Shown in pieces: positions 8,259-17,918 of a stretch of 64,000 nt of DNA. The first letter of the stretch is position 1; the number at the start of each line of letters is the position of its first letter. A model generated the notes under the pieces. That model was not told the origin of the DNA and searched no databases. It worked only from the letters and a program-made list of their open reading frames with translations. The stretch is from WHSW01 sp033856255. Lineage in GTDB: Bacteria; Actinomycetota; Thermoleophilia; Solirubrobacterales; 70-9. Where the stretch lies: assembly GCA_033856255.1 (NCBI GenBank), contig JAWVFH010000004.1, positions 62,001 to 126,000 on the forward strand, in the 5' to 3' direction. A program made the translations under genes and the position numbers.

Positions 8259-9355
8259 GCGGCCTCCCCCCCGACGGCTCGCAGCCTCGTCTGCAGACCG
8301 TCGACGAACTCCACCAGCGCCCCGCGGTAGGCCGCCAGCGAGCTCACCGAGACCCACTCCTCGGGGCCGTGGTGGCCACCGCCGACCGGGCCGAACTCGA
8401 CGGCCGGCACCCCGGCGCGCAGGAACGAGACCGCGTCCGAGGCGCCGTCACGGCCGACGCTCGTGACCTCGCCTTCGGCGTGCGCCTCGGTCGCGATGCA
8501 GAGCGCGCGCACGAACGGCGAGTCCGGATCGACCATCGCCGGCGGGCGACGGAAGGTGGAGACGATCGTCGCGCCCGGGATCCCCTCGACCTCGGCGAGG
8601 ATCGCGTCGGGATCCTGCTCGGGCAGGAACCGCACGTCGACATCGATGTAGCAGGTGTCGGGGACCTTGTTCAACGCGTCACCGCCGAGGATCCGGCCGA
8701 GGTTGATCGACGGCCGGTCGAAGAGCTCCGAACTGCGAGAGGCGAACGGTAGCGATTGGATCGCCCGGAACACGTCGATCGCGCGCAGGATCGCGTTTTC
8801 GCCCAGCCACGGGGTCGCCCCGTGGGCGGCGCGGCCGTCGACCCGCACGCGCATCGCCACGACGCCCTTGGCGGCGACGCCGACGTGCATGTCGGTGGGC
8901 TCGCCGGTGATCACGAAGTCGCCGAGGAAGCCCTCGGCGACGAGCAGGTCGCCGCCGCGCTCGAAGTCCTCCTCCGACTCCTCGTCGGGGACGACGCCGA
9001 GGCGCACCTTGACCCCGGACTCGCGCAGGTCGGCGACCGCGAGCAGCATCGCCGCCAGCGCTCCCTTCATGTCGTAGGCGCCGCGGCCGTAGAGGCGGTC
9101 GCCGTCGAGCCGCGCCTCGAACTGCTCCTCGCGCCCCGGGACGACGTCGATGTGGCCGTGCAGGAGCAGGGTCGTCTGCGCGTCCGCCGCCCCGACCTCG
9201 GCCAGAGTCACGGGCAACCCGCGGCAGTCGATCTGGCGGGTGTGAATCTCGCGGGCGTCGAGCCAGCCCTTGACGAAGCCGGCGCACTGCTTGATCCCCT
9301 CGGGATGCGAGGTGTCGTAGCCGATCAGCTTCTCTGTCAGTAGTTGCTCGTCCAT
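8255..9355 (-). CDS. M20-family metallopeptidase (ArgE/DapE-like)
   Basis: Zinc amidohydrolase of 366 residues. The metal-binding HGHIDVVP is at about residues 66-73, the bridging Asp is in YGRGAYDMKG (~95), the catalytic-base Glu pair is in PDEES (~124-128), and HGATPWLG belongs to the dimerisation lid. These are the hallmarks of acetylornithine deacetylase / succinyl-diaminopimelate desuccinylase-like enzymes. Substrate cannot be assigned, because M20 enzymes outside biosynthetic operons act on many N-acyl amino acids and peptides. It overlaps the LCP gene by 4 bases and is the first gene of this minus-strand run, so a role in envelope or peptide turnover is possible. Confidence 0.87.
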   Translation of the reverse strand: MDEQLLTEKLIGYDTSHPEGIKQCAGFVKGWLDAREIHTRQIDCRGLPVTLAEVGAADAQTTLLLHGHIDVVPGREEQFEARLDGDRLYGRGAYDMKGALAAMLLAVADLRESGVKVRLGVVPDEESEEDFERGGDLLVAEGFLGDFVITGEPTDMHVGVAAKGVVAMRVRVDGRAAHGATPWLGENAILRAIDVFRAIQSLPFASRSSELFDRPSINLGRILGGDALNKVPDTCYIDVDVRFLPEQDPDAILAEVEGIPGATIVSTFRRPPAMVDPDSPFVRALCIATEAHAEGEVTSVGRDGASDAVSFLRAGVPAVEFGPVGGGHHGPEEWVSVSSLAAYRGALVEFVDGLQTRLRAVGGEAA

Positions 9356-9397
9356 GCGAAAGCGCCGCCTCCCCGGGCGAGAAACGGCCCACAGAGC

Positions 9398-10159
9398 TTA
9401 GGACAGCGCCGATCTCACCGCCGCCGCGACGCCTGCGGAATCGGTGCGGATCTGGCGGGCGGTGAATCGCAGGACCGTGAAGCCCTGGGCGCGAAGATCC
9501 ATGTCGCGTTCGTGGTCGTCCTCGAACGCCTGGCTCCCGCGGTGCGTCGACCAGGCGTCCACCTCGACGACGAGGCGCTGAGAGCGCCAGAGGAAGTCGA
9601 CGGTCCAGCTGCCGATCCTCTGGTTGACCCCGGGCGGCGGCAAGCGGTGGCGCCGGCAAAGGCGCAGGAAGTCGGCCTCGGGATCGCTGCGCGTGCCATC
9701 GGTGTGCAGGCCGGCGAGGTCCATGTTCTTGTACTCGGCCTGGCGGAGGGCGCGGTGGTAGGTCTCGGGTGGGACGGTGCGTTTGAGGTCGACGAGGGTG
9801 CGAGCTGGCGTGGTGACTCTGATGCGGTGACGGAGGGTCGTTTCGTTCTGTGGCAGGTGGGAGCGGTGGATGCGCAAGCCCAGGCGGGTGGCGCGACCGT
9901 TGGTGTTTGGGACGGTGATGTCGATATCACCGTGGGATGGCTCCAGCAGCTCCCAGAGCTCCGCTCCTGCACGATGACCGAGGGCGGTGCGCGGGCCGCC
10001 GGCGAGGACCGCGGCCATCCACCGGCCTCGGTGGCTGAGGCCACTGTGGCCGACGGCGTAGACGCCGCGATGGATGCGGTGGAGGCGGCCGGCGCGGACC
10101 CTGCGCTTCACAGCCTCAGGGCTGAGTCCAACGTGGAGTAGCTGGGACAGGGTGACCAC
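9398..10159 (-). CDS. DUF559 (PD-(D/E)XK-like) protein with AbiEi-type winged-helix N-terminus
   Basis: Protein of about 253 residues with two parts. The first ~50 residues (LSPEAVKRRVRAGRLHRIHR, then GVYAVG) match the winged-helix start of type IV antitoxin AbiEi-like proteins. The last ~100 residues form a Vsr/DUF559 nuclease-like fold with DFLWRSQRLVVEVDA, supplying Asp and Glu-x-Asp of a PD-(D/E)XK core, and GFTVLRFTARQI. Such proteins are common in actinobacteria, often as single genes; biochemical function is unknown. The start is uncertain: GTG at 10157-10159 is the first normal codon, but a family-like lead (IAARQHGVV) is encoded just upstream without an ATG, GTG or TTG. A strong hairpin separates it from atpC. 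Confidence 0.8.
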   Translation of the reverse strand: MVTLSQLLHVGLSPEAVKRRVRAGRLHRIHRGVYAVGHSGLSHRGRWMAAVLAGGPRTALGHRAGAELWELLEPSHGDIDITVPNTNGRATRLGLRIHRSHLPQNETTLRHRIRVTTPARTLVDLKRTVPPETYHRALRQAEYKNMDLAGLHTDGTRSDPEADFLRLCRRHRLPPPGVNQRIGSWTVDFLWRSQRLVVEVDAWSTHRGSQAFEDDHERDMDLRAQGFTVLRFTARQIRTDSAGVAAAVRSALS

Positions 10160-10203
10160 GCCGTGCTGCCGGGCGGCAATTACCGCGGTCGCGGCATCGG
10201 CAT

Positions 10204-10240
10204 TGTCGAGTTTCGGTCGTATACCGACCGAAAGTCGACA
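10204..10240. terminator. Long hairpin between atpC and the DUF559 gene
   Basis: Two 16-base arms (10204-10219 and 10225-10240) are inverted repeats with a single mismatch around a 5-base loop; an outer T-A pair makes 17. The inner 9 pairs read TTTCGGTCG / CGACCGAAA. It lies 20 bases after the atpC stop in the direction of transcription and before the DUF559 start, so it probably ends or attenuates the atp transcript. There is no U-run, so an operator or processing site for the DUF559 gene is also possible. Confidence 0.7.
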
Positions 10241-10259
10241 AACGCCGGGATTCGCCCCC

Positions 10260-10676
10260 TTAGCCCGATTCGGCGATGTGGATGAACGCCTCGCAGCGCG
10301 CGCGCTCGCGCTCGGCCTGCTCGGCGGCGGCCGAGCCGTCCTCCGCCTCCTTGAGGTTCTGCTCGGCGTCCTCGAGGCGCTGCTTGAGATCGGCGACGTC
10401 GAGCTGGTCTGGCGCCTGCGCCTCGGCGATCAGCACCCGGACCCGGTTGGCGAACACCTCCAACCAACCCTCGCCCTGGGCGAAGCGCTCGATCTCGGAG
10501 TCGGACTTGTGTAGGCGCAGCTCGGCCGGCAGCAGGCGGGCGATCATCGGGATGTGGTCGGCCAGGATCCCGACCTCGCCGACCGCGGTCCTCGTCGAGA
10601 GCATCTGCAGCTCGCCGGAGAAGACCTCCCCCTCCGGGGTCAGGACCTGGGCCTCGAGCTTCTTGTCGCCCGCCAC
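10260..10676 (-). CDS. atpC: F1Fo ATP synthase epsilon subunit
   Basis: Central-stalk epsilon subunit of 138 residues that couples rotation and inhibits hydrolysis. The N-terminal beta-sandwich is recognisable by LTPEGEVFSGE, GEVGILADHIPMIARL and RFAQGEGWLEVFANRVRVL. The C-terminal part is the helical hairpin, rich in Glu, Gln and Ala. It is the last gene of the ATP synthase operon and directly abuts the atpD stop. A strong hairpin follows. Confidence 0.95.
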   Translation of the reverse strand: MAGDKKLEAQVLTPEGEVFSGELQMLSTRTAVGEVGILADHIPMIARLLPAELRLHKSDSEIERFAQGEGWLEVFANRVRVLIAEAQAPDQLDVADLKQRLEDAEQNLKEAEDGSAAAEQAERERARCEAFIHIAESG

Positions 10677-12206
10677 CTAAACCTCCGCCGTCTCGGCCTC
10701 GGCCTCCTCGGCCTCCTTCTCCTTGCGCTCCTCCGCCTCGGCGGCCTCGCGCTCGACGCCCTCGTCCTTGTCGCCCTTCTCCTCGGTCCCCGTGACCTGG
10801 TCGATCGAGCCCTTCATGTAGAAGGCCGACTCAGGCAGGTCGTCGTGGGTGCCGTCGAGGATCTCGCGGAAGCTGCGCACCGTGTCGGCGACGGGCACGT
10901 ACTCGCCGTCTCGGCCGGTGAACTGCGAGGCGACGAAGAACGGCTGGCTCAGGAAGCGCTCCAGCCTGCGGGCCCTGTTCACGGCCAGCTTGTCCTCGTC
11001 GGAGAGCTCGTCGATACCGAGGATCGCGATGATGTCCTGCAGCTCCTTGTATCGCTGCAGGGTCTCCTGGACCTCGGTCGCCGTCCGGTAGTGCTCCTCG
11101 CCGAGGATGTCGGGCTTGAGGATCGTCGAGGTCGAGTCCAGCGGGTCGACCGCGGGATAGATCCCCTTCTCGGAGATCGCCCGCGACAGGGTCGTGGTCG
11201 CGTTCAGGTGCGCGAACACCGATGCCGGCGCCGGGTCGGTGAGGTCGTCGGCGGGGACGTAGACCGCCTGGATCGAGGTCACCGAGCCCTTCTGGGTAGA
11301 GGAGATCCGCTCCTGCAGGCCACCCATCTCGGTCTCCAGGGTCGGCTGGTAGCCGACCGCCGAGGGCATCCGCCCGAGCAGCGCCGAGACCTCGGAGCCC
11401 GCCTGCACGAAACGGAAGATGTTGTCGATGAACAGGAGCACGTCCTGGCCGCCCTCATCGCGGAAGTACTCCGCCATCGTCAGGCCGGAGAGCGCGACCC
11501 GCAGGCGCGCCCCGGGCGGCTCGTTCATCTGCCCGAAGACGAGCATCGTCTTGTCGATGACGCCCGACTCCTTCATCTCGCCCCAGAGGTCGTTGCCCTC
11601 GCGCGAGCGCTCGCCGACGCCGCAGAACGCCGACAGGCCCTCGTGCTCCTCGGCGAGGTTGCGGATCAGCTCCTGGATCAGGACCGTCTTGCCGACCCCG
11701 GCGCCGCCGAACAGGCCGACCTTGCCGCCCTTCGCGTACGGGGCGAGCAGGTCGACGACCTTGATCCCGGTCTCGAGGATCTCCTGCGAGGGGGCGAGGT
11801 CCTCGACGTTCGGCGCCGGGCGGTGGATCGGCCAGCGGGTGTCGTATTCGACCTCGCCCTGGTTGTCGATCGGCTCACCGAGCAGGTTGAAGATCCGGCC
11901 CAGGGTCCCGCGGCCGACCGGGACCGTGATCGGCCCGCCGGTGTCGACCACCTCGTCGCCGCGCTGGAGGCCGTCGGTGGCGTCCATCGCCACCGCGCGC
12001 ACGCGGTCGTCGCCGAGGTGCTGCTGGACCTCGAGCGTCAGATCCATCGCCGGGCGGTTGCCCTCCTCGGGCTCGGTGATCTTCAGCGCCGAGTAGATCT
12101 CGGGGAGCTGGTCGGAGAAGAGCACGTCGACGACGACTCCCGCGACCGACTCGATCTTGCCGACGTTCTTCTGATCCCCGTTTGCGTTTCCGTTGCTCTC
12201 AGCCAT
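10677..12206 (-). CDS. atpD: F1Fo ATP synthase beta subunit
   Basis: Catalytic subunit of F1, 509 residues. The P-loop GGAGVGKT, the catalytic region GERSREGND, the Walker B stretch DVLLFIDNIFRF and YVPADDLTDPAP are intact. Compared with the usual ~460-480 residues it has an extra C-terminal tail of about 45 residues that is almost only Glu, Lys and Ala. That tail is probably an exposed helix or a disordered segment of unknown role. A ribosome site AAGGGA precedes the ATG. It lies between atpG and atpC in the standard order. Confidence 0.96.
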   Translation of the reverse strand: MAESNGNANGDQKNVGKIESVAGVVVDVLFSDQLPEIYSALKITEPEEGNRPAMDLTLEVQQHLGDDRVRAVAMDATDGLQRGDEVVDTGGPITVPVGRGTLGRIFNLLGEPIDNQGEVEYDTRWPIHRPAPNVEDLAPSQEILETGIKVVDLLAPYAKGGKVGLFGGAGVGKTVLIQELIRNLAEEHEGLSAFCGVGERSREGNDLWGEMKESGVIDKTMLVFGQMNEPPGARLRVALSGLTMAEYFRDEGGQDVLLFIDNIFRFVQAGSEVSALLGRMPSAVGYQPTLETEMGGLQERISSTQKGSVTSIQAVYVPADDLTDPAPASVFAHLNATTTLSRAISEKGIYPAVDPLDSTSTILKPDILGEEHYRTATEVQETLQRYKELQDIIAILGIDELSDEDKLAVNRARRLERFLSQPFFVASQFTGRDGEYVPVADTVRSFREILDGTHDDLPESAFYMKGSIDQVTGTEEKGDKDEGVEREAAEAEERKEKEAEEAEAETAEV

Positions 12207-12227
12207 GTTCCCTTTCTAGGTCGACGG

Positions 12228-13144
12228 TCAGCCGAGCGCCTCGGCGCCGCCGACTACTTCCAAAATTTCCTGCGTGATCTCCGCCTGGCGGGCCCTGTTC
12301 ATGGCCAGGGTGAGATCGCCGATCATGTCCTGCGCGTTCTCGGCCGCCGAGCGCATCGCGGTCATCCGCGCGCCCAGCTCCGAGGCCGAGGACTCGAGCA
12401 GCGCCCGGTAGACCGAGAGGTCGATGTACTCCTCGAACAGCATCGGGAGCAGCACCTCGGGCTCGGGCTCGTAGTCCCAGTAAGCCTTCTCGTGCGCCTC
12501 GGCGAGCTCGGGATCGGCCGGTTCCTCCGGCTCCGGGATCCCCTCGCCGAAGACCTCCGCCTCCTGCATCGGCAACAGGGTCTGGCGGCGCACGTACTGG
12601 GTCAGCGGCGAGACGTAGCGGTTGGCGCCGAGCTCGACCCGGTCCAGCTCCTCGTCGACGTAGGCGGCGGTGACGTCGCGCGAGATCCCGCGCGCGTCGG
12701 TGAACGCCGGGCGGTCGGTGAAGCCCGCGTAGGAGTGGGCGATCGTCTCGCCGCGGAAGGTCATCGTCGAGTTGCCGCGCCGGCCGACGACCGAGAACCG
12801 AACCTCGGCGCCGTCGCCGGCGAACTCGCGCTTCAGCCGCAGGCCCTCGCGGATGATGTTGGTGTTGAAGGCGCCCGCGAGGCCGCGGTCGCCGGTGACG
12901 AGCACGATCCCGACCCGCTTGATCTGCTCGCGCTCCTCGAGCAGGGCGATCCGCGGGATCGTCGCTGAGGCGTCCGCGACCTGCTTGGTCATCTTGCGGA
13001 TCGCCTGCGCGTAGGGGCGCATGTTGTCGATCCGCTGCTCGGCCCGCCGCAGCCTCGCCGCGGCGACCATCTCCATCGCACGGGTGATCTTGTGGATGTT
13101 CTTGACCGACGAGATCCGGTTCTTGACTTCCTTCTGGGTGGCCA

Positions 13145-13145
<1 letters not shown>
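12228..13145 (-). CDS. atpG: F1Fo ATP synthase gamma subunit
   Basis: Rotor shaft subunit of 305 residues. The N-terminal helix KNRISSVKNIHKITRAMEMV and the C-terminal helix ENAQDMIGDLTLAMNRARQA form the coiled coil that turns inside alpha3beta3. VTGDRGLAGAFNTNI is also family-typical. Around residues 190-235 there is a Pro/Glu-rich insertion (for example EPEEPADPELAEAHE) not present in the E. coli protein. The start codon overlaps the atpA stop by one base (TAATG). Confidence 0.95.
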
Positions 13146-14764
<1,619 letters not shown>

Positions 14765-14804
14765 GCTTCAGTAGCTCCTTTTGGTTGCAGTCGTCGCGGC
14801 GCGG

Positions 14805-15338
14805 TTACGCAGCCGACGCGACTTCCTTTCTCAGTCTGTCGAGCTTGCTGCGCAGGCTCGCGTCCAGGACCCTGTTGCCGACCTTGAGGACGAGCCCCCC
14901 GAGGATCTCCGGGTCGACGTCGGATGTCATGTCGATCTCACGCTCGGTCTGGCGCTCGATCTCGGCGCCGACCCTCTCGACGACGTCCGAATCGAGCTCG
15001 ATGGCACTGGTCAGCGTAACCTCGAGCCGCTTCTTGGCCTCGGCCCACAGGTCGTCGAAGCGCCGGCGGATGTGGAAGATCGCCGGCATCCGGTGCTTCT
15101 CGGCGAGCAGCTCGAGGAAGTTGATCAGCTCGGGCTCGGCCCCCGAGATCGCCTCCGAGATCGCCTCGCGCTTCTCGGTCGATGAGAAGTAGGGGCTGAA
15201 GAAGAACACCCGCATGTCGTTCGACTCCTCCATCGCCTCGATGAAGGAGGTCAGCTGCTCGTGGATCTCGTCGAGCTTCCCGGCGTCCTGCGCCGCCTCG
15301 AACAGCGCTTGGGCGTATACGCGGGCGATCTCCTCCAT
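14805..15338 (-). CDS. atpH: F1Fo ATP synthase delta subunit
   Basis: Peripheral-stalk delta (OSCP) subunit of 177 residues that joins F1 to the b subunits. The N-terminal six-helix domain starts ARVYAQALFEAAQDAGKLDE, and the C-terminal region has family-like ILGGLVLKVGNRVLDASLRS. The gene directly abuts the atpF stop. Separate delta and b subunits are present, unlike the fused b-delta of mycobacteria. Confidence 0.94.
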   Translation of the reverse strand: MEEIARVYAQALFEAAQDAGKLDEIHEQLTSFIEAMEESNDMRVFFFSPYFSSTEKREAISEAISGAEPELINFLELLAEKHRMPAIFHIRRRFDDLWAEAKKRLEVTLTSAIELDSDVVERVGAEIERQTEREIDMTSDVDPEILGGLVLKVGNRVLDASLRSKLDRLRKEVASAA

Positions 15339-15923
15339 CTAGTTCTGGCTCCCGTCTCCCGCCAGCGCCGAGAAGTCGACCTCGGCCAGCGCCTCCTCGA
15401 CGAGCCGCTTCTGATCGGCGTCGTCGAGCGACTTGCGGGTCACCTTCTCGGTGGCCAGCACGGTCAGGTCGGCAACCTCCTTGCGGATCTGCTCCAGCGA
15501 CCGGCGCGTCTCAGCCTCGATGTCCCTGCGCGCCGCGGCGACCAGCTCCTCGCGCTTGGCCTTGCCCTCCGCCGCCGCCTCGGCCACCGCCGCGTCGGAC
15601 GCCTTGCGGGCGCGGACCAGGATGTCGTCGGCCTGCTCGCGCGCCTCCTTCAGTCGCTGGCGGTACTCGGCGAGCAGCTGGTCGGCCTCCTCGCGCGTCT
15701 TCTCCGCCGCGTCGAGGTTGTCCCGCACCGCCGCCGCGCGCTTCTCGAGCGCCGCTGCGATCGGCGGGAAGGCCACCTTCGAGAGCACGTACATGGTCAG
15801 GAAGAAGAGGACCAGCGTCCAGATCATCAGCCCGAGATCGGGCGAGACGAGGAAGCTCCCGCCTCCCGTGTCCCCCTCGGCGGCGGCCGGCAGGGCCGTT
15901 GTGATTGTCGCGAGCAGCTCCAT
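15339..15923 (-). CDS. atpF: F1Fo ATP synthase b subunit
   Basis: Peripheral-stalk b subunit of 194 residues. One transmembrane helix (LMIWTLVLFFLTMYVLSKV) is preceded by ~30 periplasm-side residues. The long charged Ala/Glu/Arg coiled coil that follows includes LAEYRQRLKEAREQADDIL, which dimerises and contacts delta. It sits between atpE and atpH as usual. Confidence 0.95.
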   Translation of the reverse strand: MELLATITTALPAAAEGDTGGGSFLVSPDLGLMIWTLVLFFLTMYVLSKVAFPPIAAALEKRAAAVRDNLDAAEKTREEADQLLAEYRQRLKEAREQADDILVRARKASDAAVAEAAAEGKAKREELVAAARRDIEAETRRSLEQIRKEVADLTVLATEKVTRKSLDDADQKRLVEEALAEVDFSALAGDGSQN

Positions 15924-15932
15924 CGGGCCGGC

Positions 15933-16211
15933 CTACAGGAAGAACGCGATCAGACCGAAGATGAAGGTGTAGAAGGCGACCGCCTCGGTGAGCGCGAAGC
16001 CGAGCCAGCGGATCTGCTGCAGCTCGTCCTTCATCTCGGGCTGACGGGCCACCGACTCGATCTCCTTGCCGAAGATGATGCCGATGCCGATGCCGGCGCC
16101 GATCGAGCCGAGGCCGGCGCCGACGCCGAGGGCGATCGCCTTGCCGGCATCGGTGATCCCGGTGTCGGTGACGCCCTGCGCGGCTTGCGCGAGCGGAATC
16201 AACAGGTCCAT
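15933..16211 (-). CDS. atpE: F1Fo ATP synthase c subunit
   Basis: Ring-forming proteolipid of 92 residues with two transmembrane helices. Helix 1 is glycine-rich (GVGAGLGSIGAGIGIGIIFG), followed by the polar loop ESVARQPEMKDEL. Helix 2 carries the ion-binding Glu in FALTEAVAFYTFIFG. After that Glu comes Ala-Val rather than the Ser/Thr pair seen in sodium-binding rings, so proton coupling is more likely. The ATG at 16209-16211 has a strong AAAAGGAG ribosome site; the longer open frame upstream is the shadow of atpB. Confidence 0.95.
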   Translation of the reverse strand: MDLLIPLAQAAQGVTDTGITDAGKAIALGVGAGLGSIGAGIGIGIIFGKEIESVARQPEMKDELQQIRWLGFALTEAVAFYTFIFGLIAFFL

Positions 16212-16228
16212 TTGTTTGTGCTCCTTTT

Positions 16229-17140
16229 CTAGTGTTCCTCGGCGACCGCGCCGCCGAGGTAGATGGCTGTCAAGGTCGAGAAGATGAATGCCTGCAGGGT
16301 GGCGATCAGGCCCACCTCGAGGATGAAGAAGACGAAGGCGAGCGGCAGCGTCAGCAGGCCGAGCGCCGCGATCCCGAGCAGCACCGCCAGGCCCCCGCCC
16401 ATGAACAGCAGCAGCAGGTGGCCGGCGAGGATGTTGGCGAACAATCGCACCGAGAGCGAGATCAGGCGGGCGAAGTGCGAGATCGCCTCGATCACGAAGA
16501 AGAACGCCTTGCCGAAGATGTTCATGTCCTCCAGCCCCGGCGGCAGCCAGCTGGCCAGGTACTTGAAGAAGCCCTTTGCCCGGATGCCCTCGACGTGGTA
16601 CGAGAACCAAACGACGAGCGTCAGCACGAGCGGGATCGAGAGGTTCGCGGTCGCCGCGTAGAGCGCCAGCGACGGCACCTGGAAGCCGAGGACGTCCACC
16701 TTCTCCTCGGTGTTGACGGGTAGCGGCAGGAAGCCGATCATGTTCGAGAACCAGAGGAAGAAGAAGAGGCCGGCCAGGAACGGGAACCAGCGGTTGGCGA
16801 GCTTCTCGTCGGAGATGTTCCCCTGCGTGATGTTCTTGCGGGTCAGGTCGTAGGCGAGCTCGACCGCCATCTGCACCCGGTTCGGCTTCTGCTGCATGCG
16901 GCGGGCGACGAAGACCATCGCCGCGATCGTCAACGCGCTGGCCAGGATCAGGTAGAAGACCGCCTTGTTGATCGAGAGGTCGACCCCGCCGATGTTGATG
17001 TCGATCCAGGGGTCGAGCTTGAACTCGTTCTGGGGCTGGTAGGCGTCGTTCTTGCCGTCGTTGCCGAGCACGAGAACGAGGAACACGAGGAGCGCCAGAT
17101 AGAGGCCGACCCCGAGCCAGATCTTCGCCTTCCGGCTCAC
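16229..17140 (-). CDS. atpB: F1Fo ATP synthase a subunit
   Basis: Stator membrane subunit of 303 residues that forms the proton half-channels. The essential Arg lies in LISLSVRLFANILAGH, and NRWFPFLAGLFFF and FFILEVGLIATLQAFIFSTL are conserved helices. I chose the GTG at 17138-17140, which overlaps the stop of the upstream small membrane protein gene (GTGA), because the protein begins there with a typical N-terminal helix. Confidence 0.95.
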   Translation of the reverse strand: MSRKAKIWLGVGLYLALLVFLVLVLGNDGKNDAYQPQNEFKLDPWIDINIGGVDLSINKAVFYLILASALTIAAMVFVARRMQQKPNRVQMAVELAYDLTRKNITQGNISDEKLANRWFPFLAGLFFFLWFSNMIGFLPLPVNTEEKVDVLGFQVPSLALYAATANLSIPLVLTLVVWFSYHVEGIRAKGFFKYLASWLPPGLEDMNIFGKAFFFVIEAISHFARLISLSVRLFANILAGHLLLLFMGGGLAVLLGIAALGLLTLPLAFVFFILEVGLIATLQAFIFSTLTAIYLGGAVAEEH

Positions 17141-17625
17141 GCGTTCTCCGCCGGGTTCAGCAGCCTGGACAGCGCCAGGCAGGCGAGATGGACGGTGACG
17201 AGGGCGAGGGTGAGCAGGGCGGCGGCGAGGCCGTCCTGGCGGTCGCCGAGCAGGCCGACGAGCAGGACCGCCAGGGTGACGAGCCAGAGCCGGCCGAGGG
17301 TCGAGACGCCGACGATCCCGAGCGCACGGTTGCGCTCGCCGCGGCGCAGGGCGGCGACCGAGGCGCGGTCGGCGTAGGCGAGGATCACGTGCTGGGCGCA
17401 CCAGGCGCCGGCCGCGGCTGCGTACCCGGCCAGCGGCCAGCCGGCGACGACGAAGATCGGCAGCGCCAGGGCGAGCAGCACGAGGTCGGCGTAGCGGAGC
17501 ACGACGCCCGGAGGACGGGCGCCGCTCGACGCGGCAGCCGCCTCAGACCCTAGAGCGAGCGTGGACAAGAGCAAGACCGGCGACGGGGGCCCGGGACGGC
17601 CCAGGCGGGCCGGGCGGCACGGCAC
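17137..17625 (-). CDS. AtpI-like small membrane protein heading the atp operon (start uncertain)
   Basis: Hydrophobic protein with about four predicted transmembrane helices: YADLVLLALALPIFVVAG, LAGYAAAAGAWCAQHVIL, RLWLVTLAVLLVGLLG and LLTLALVTVHLACLALSRLL. It overlaps atpB by 4 bases, and position plus topology fit AtpI, which helps assemble the c ring. The GTG at 17625 gives 162 residues, but the first ~40 are Pro/Arg-rich and unlike a leader; an internal TTG near 17565-17575 may be the true start. Just upstream a different frame encodes an AtpZ-like stretch that ends early (see findings). Confidence 0.65.
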   Translation of the reverse strand: MPCRPARLGRPGPPSPVLLLSTLALGSEAAAASSGARPPGVVLRYADLVLLALALPIFVVAGWPLAGYAAAAGAWCAQHVILAYADRASVAALRRGERNRALGIVGVSTLGRLWLVTLAVLLVGLLGDRQDGLAAALLTLALVTVHLACLALSRLLNPAENA

Positions 17626-17918
17626 GGCCCGCCGGCGAGCCGGGCGAGCACCCGGCCGCCGATCAGGCCGGCATCGCCGTGATCGGGGAGATGCCTGCCA
17701 TGGCGGCGTCCGCCCTCGTCGGAGGGTCGGTCATCTGAGTAGTTGAAGTAGCGGCCAGGCAACGGCGTCGCGGGTACGAGAAAAAGGATCTCCCAGGGAA
17801 CGGACTAGAGCGGCCGCCCAAAACCGTGCTAGGGGTCCATCAGCCGGGCGGACGACGACTATATCCGACCCACGCGAGTCGCGGAGGCGCGCTTGTAACA
17901 GGTTTGTGACAGTCGCCT

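Noticed and set aside
8259..8357. Upstream extension of the LCP protein to the ATG at 8357
   Set aside because: The added 33 residues are the antisense-like Gly/Arg-rich shadow of the M20 gene, and the GTG at 8258 has a good ribosome site and the usual overlap.
10554..12968. Long plus-strand frame opposite atpD and atpG
   Set aside because: Pure antisense shadow of highly conserved ATP synthase genes; no start signal or recognisable domain.
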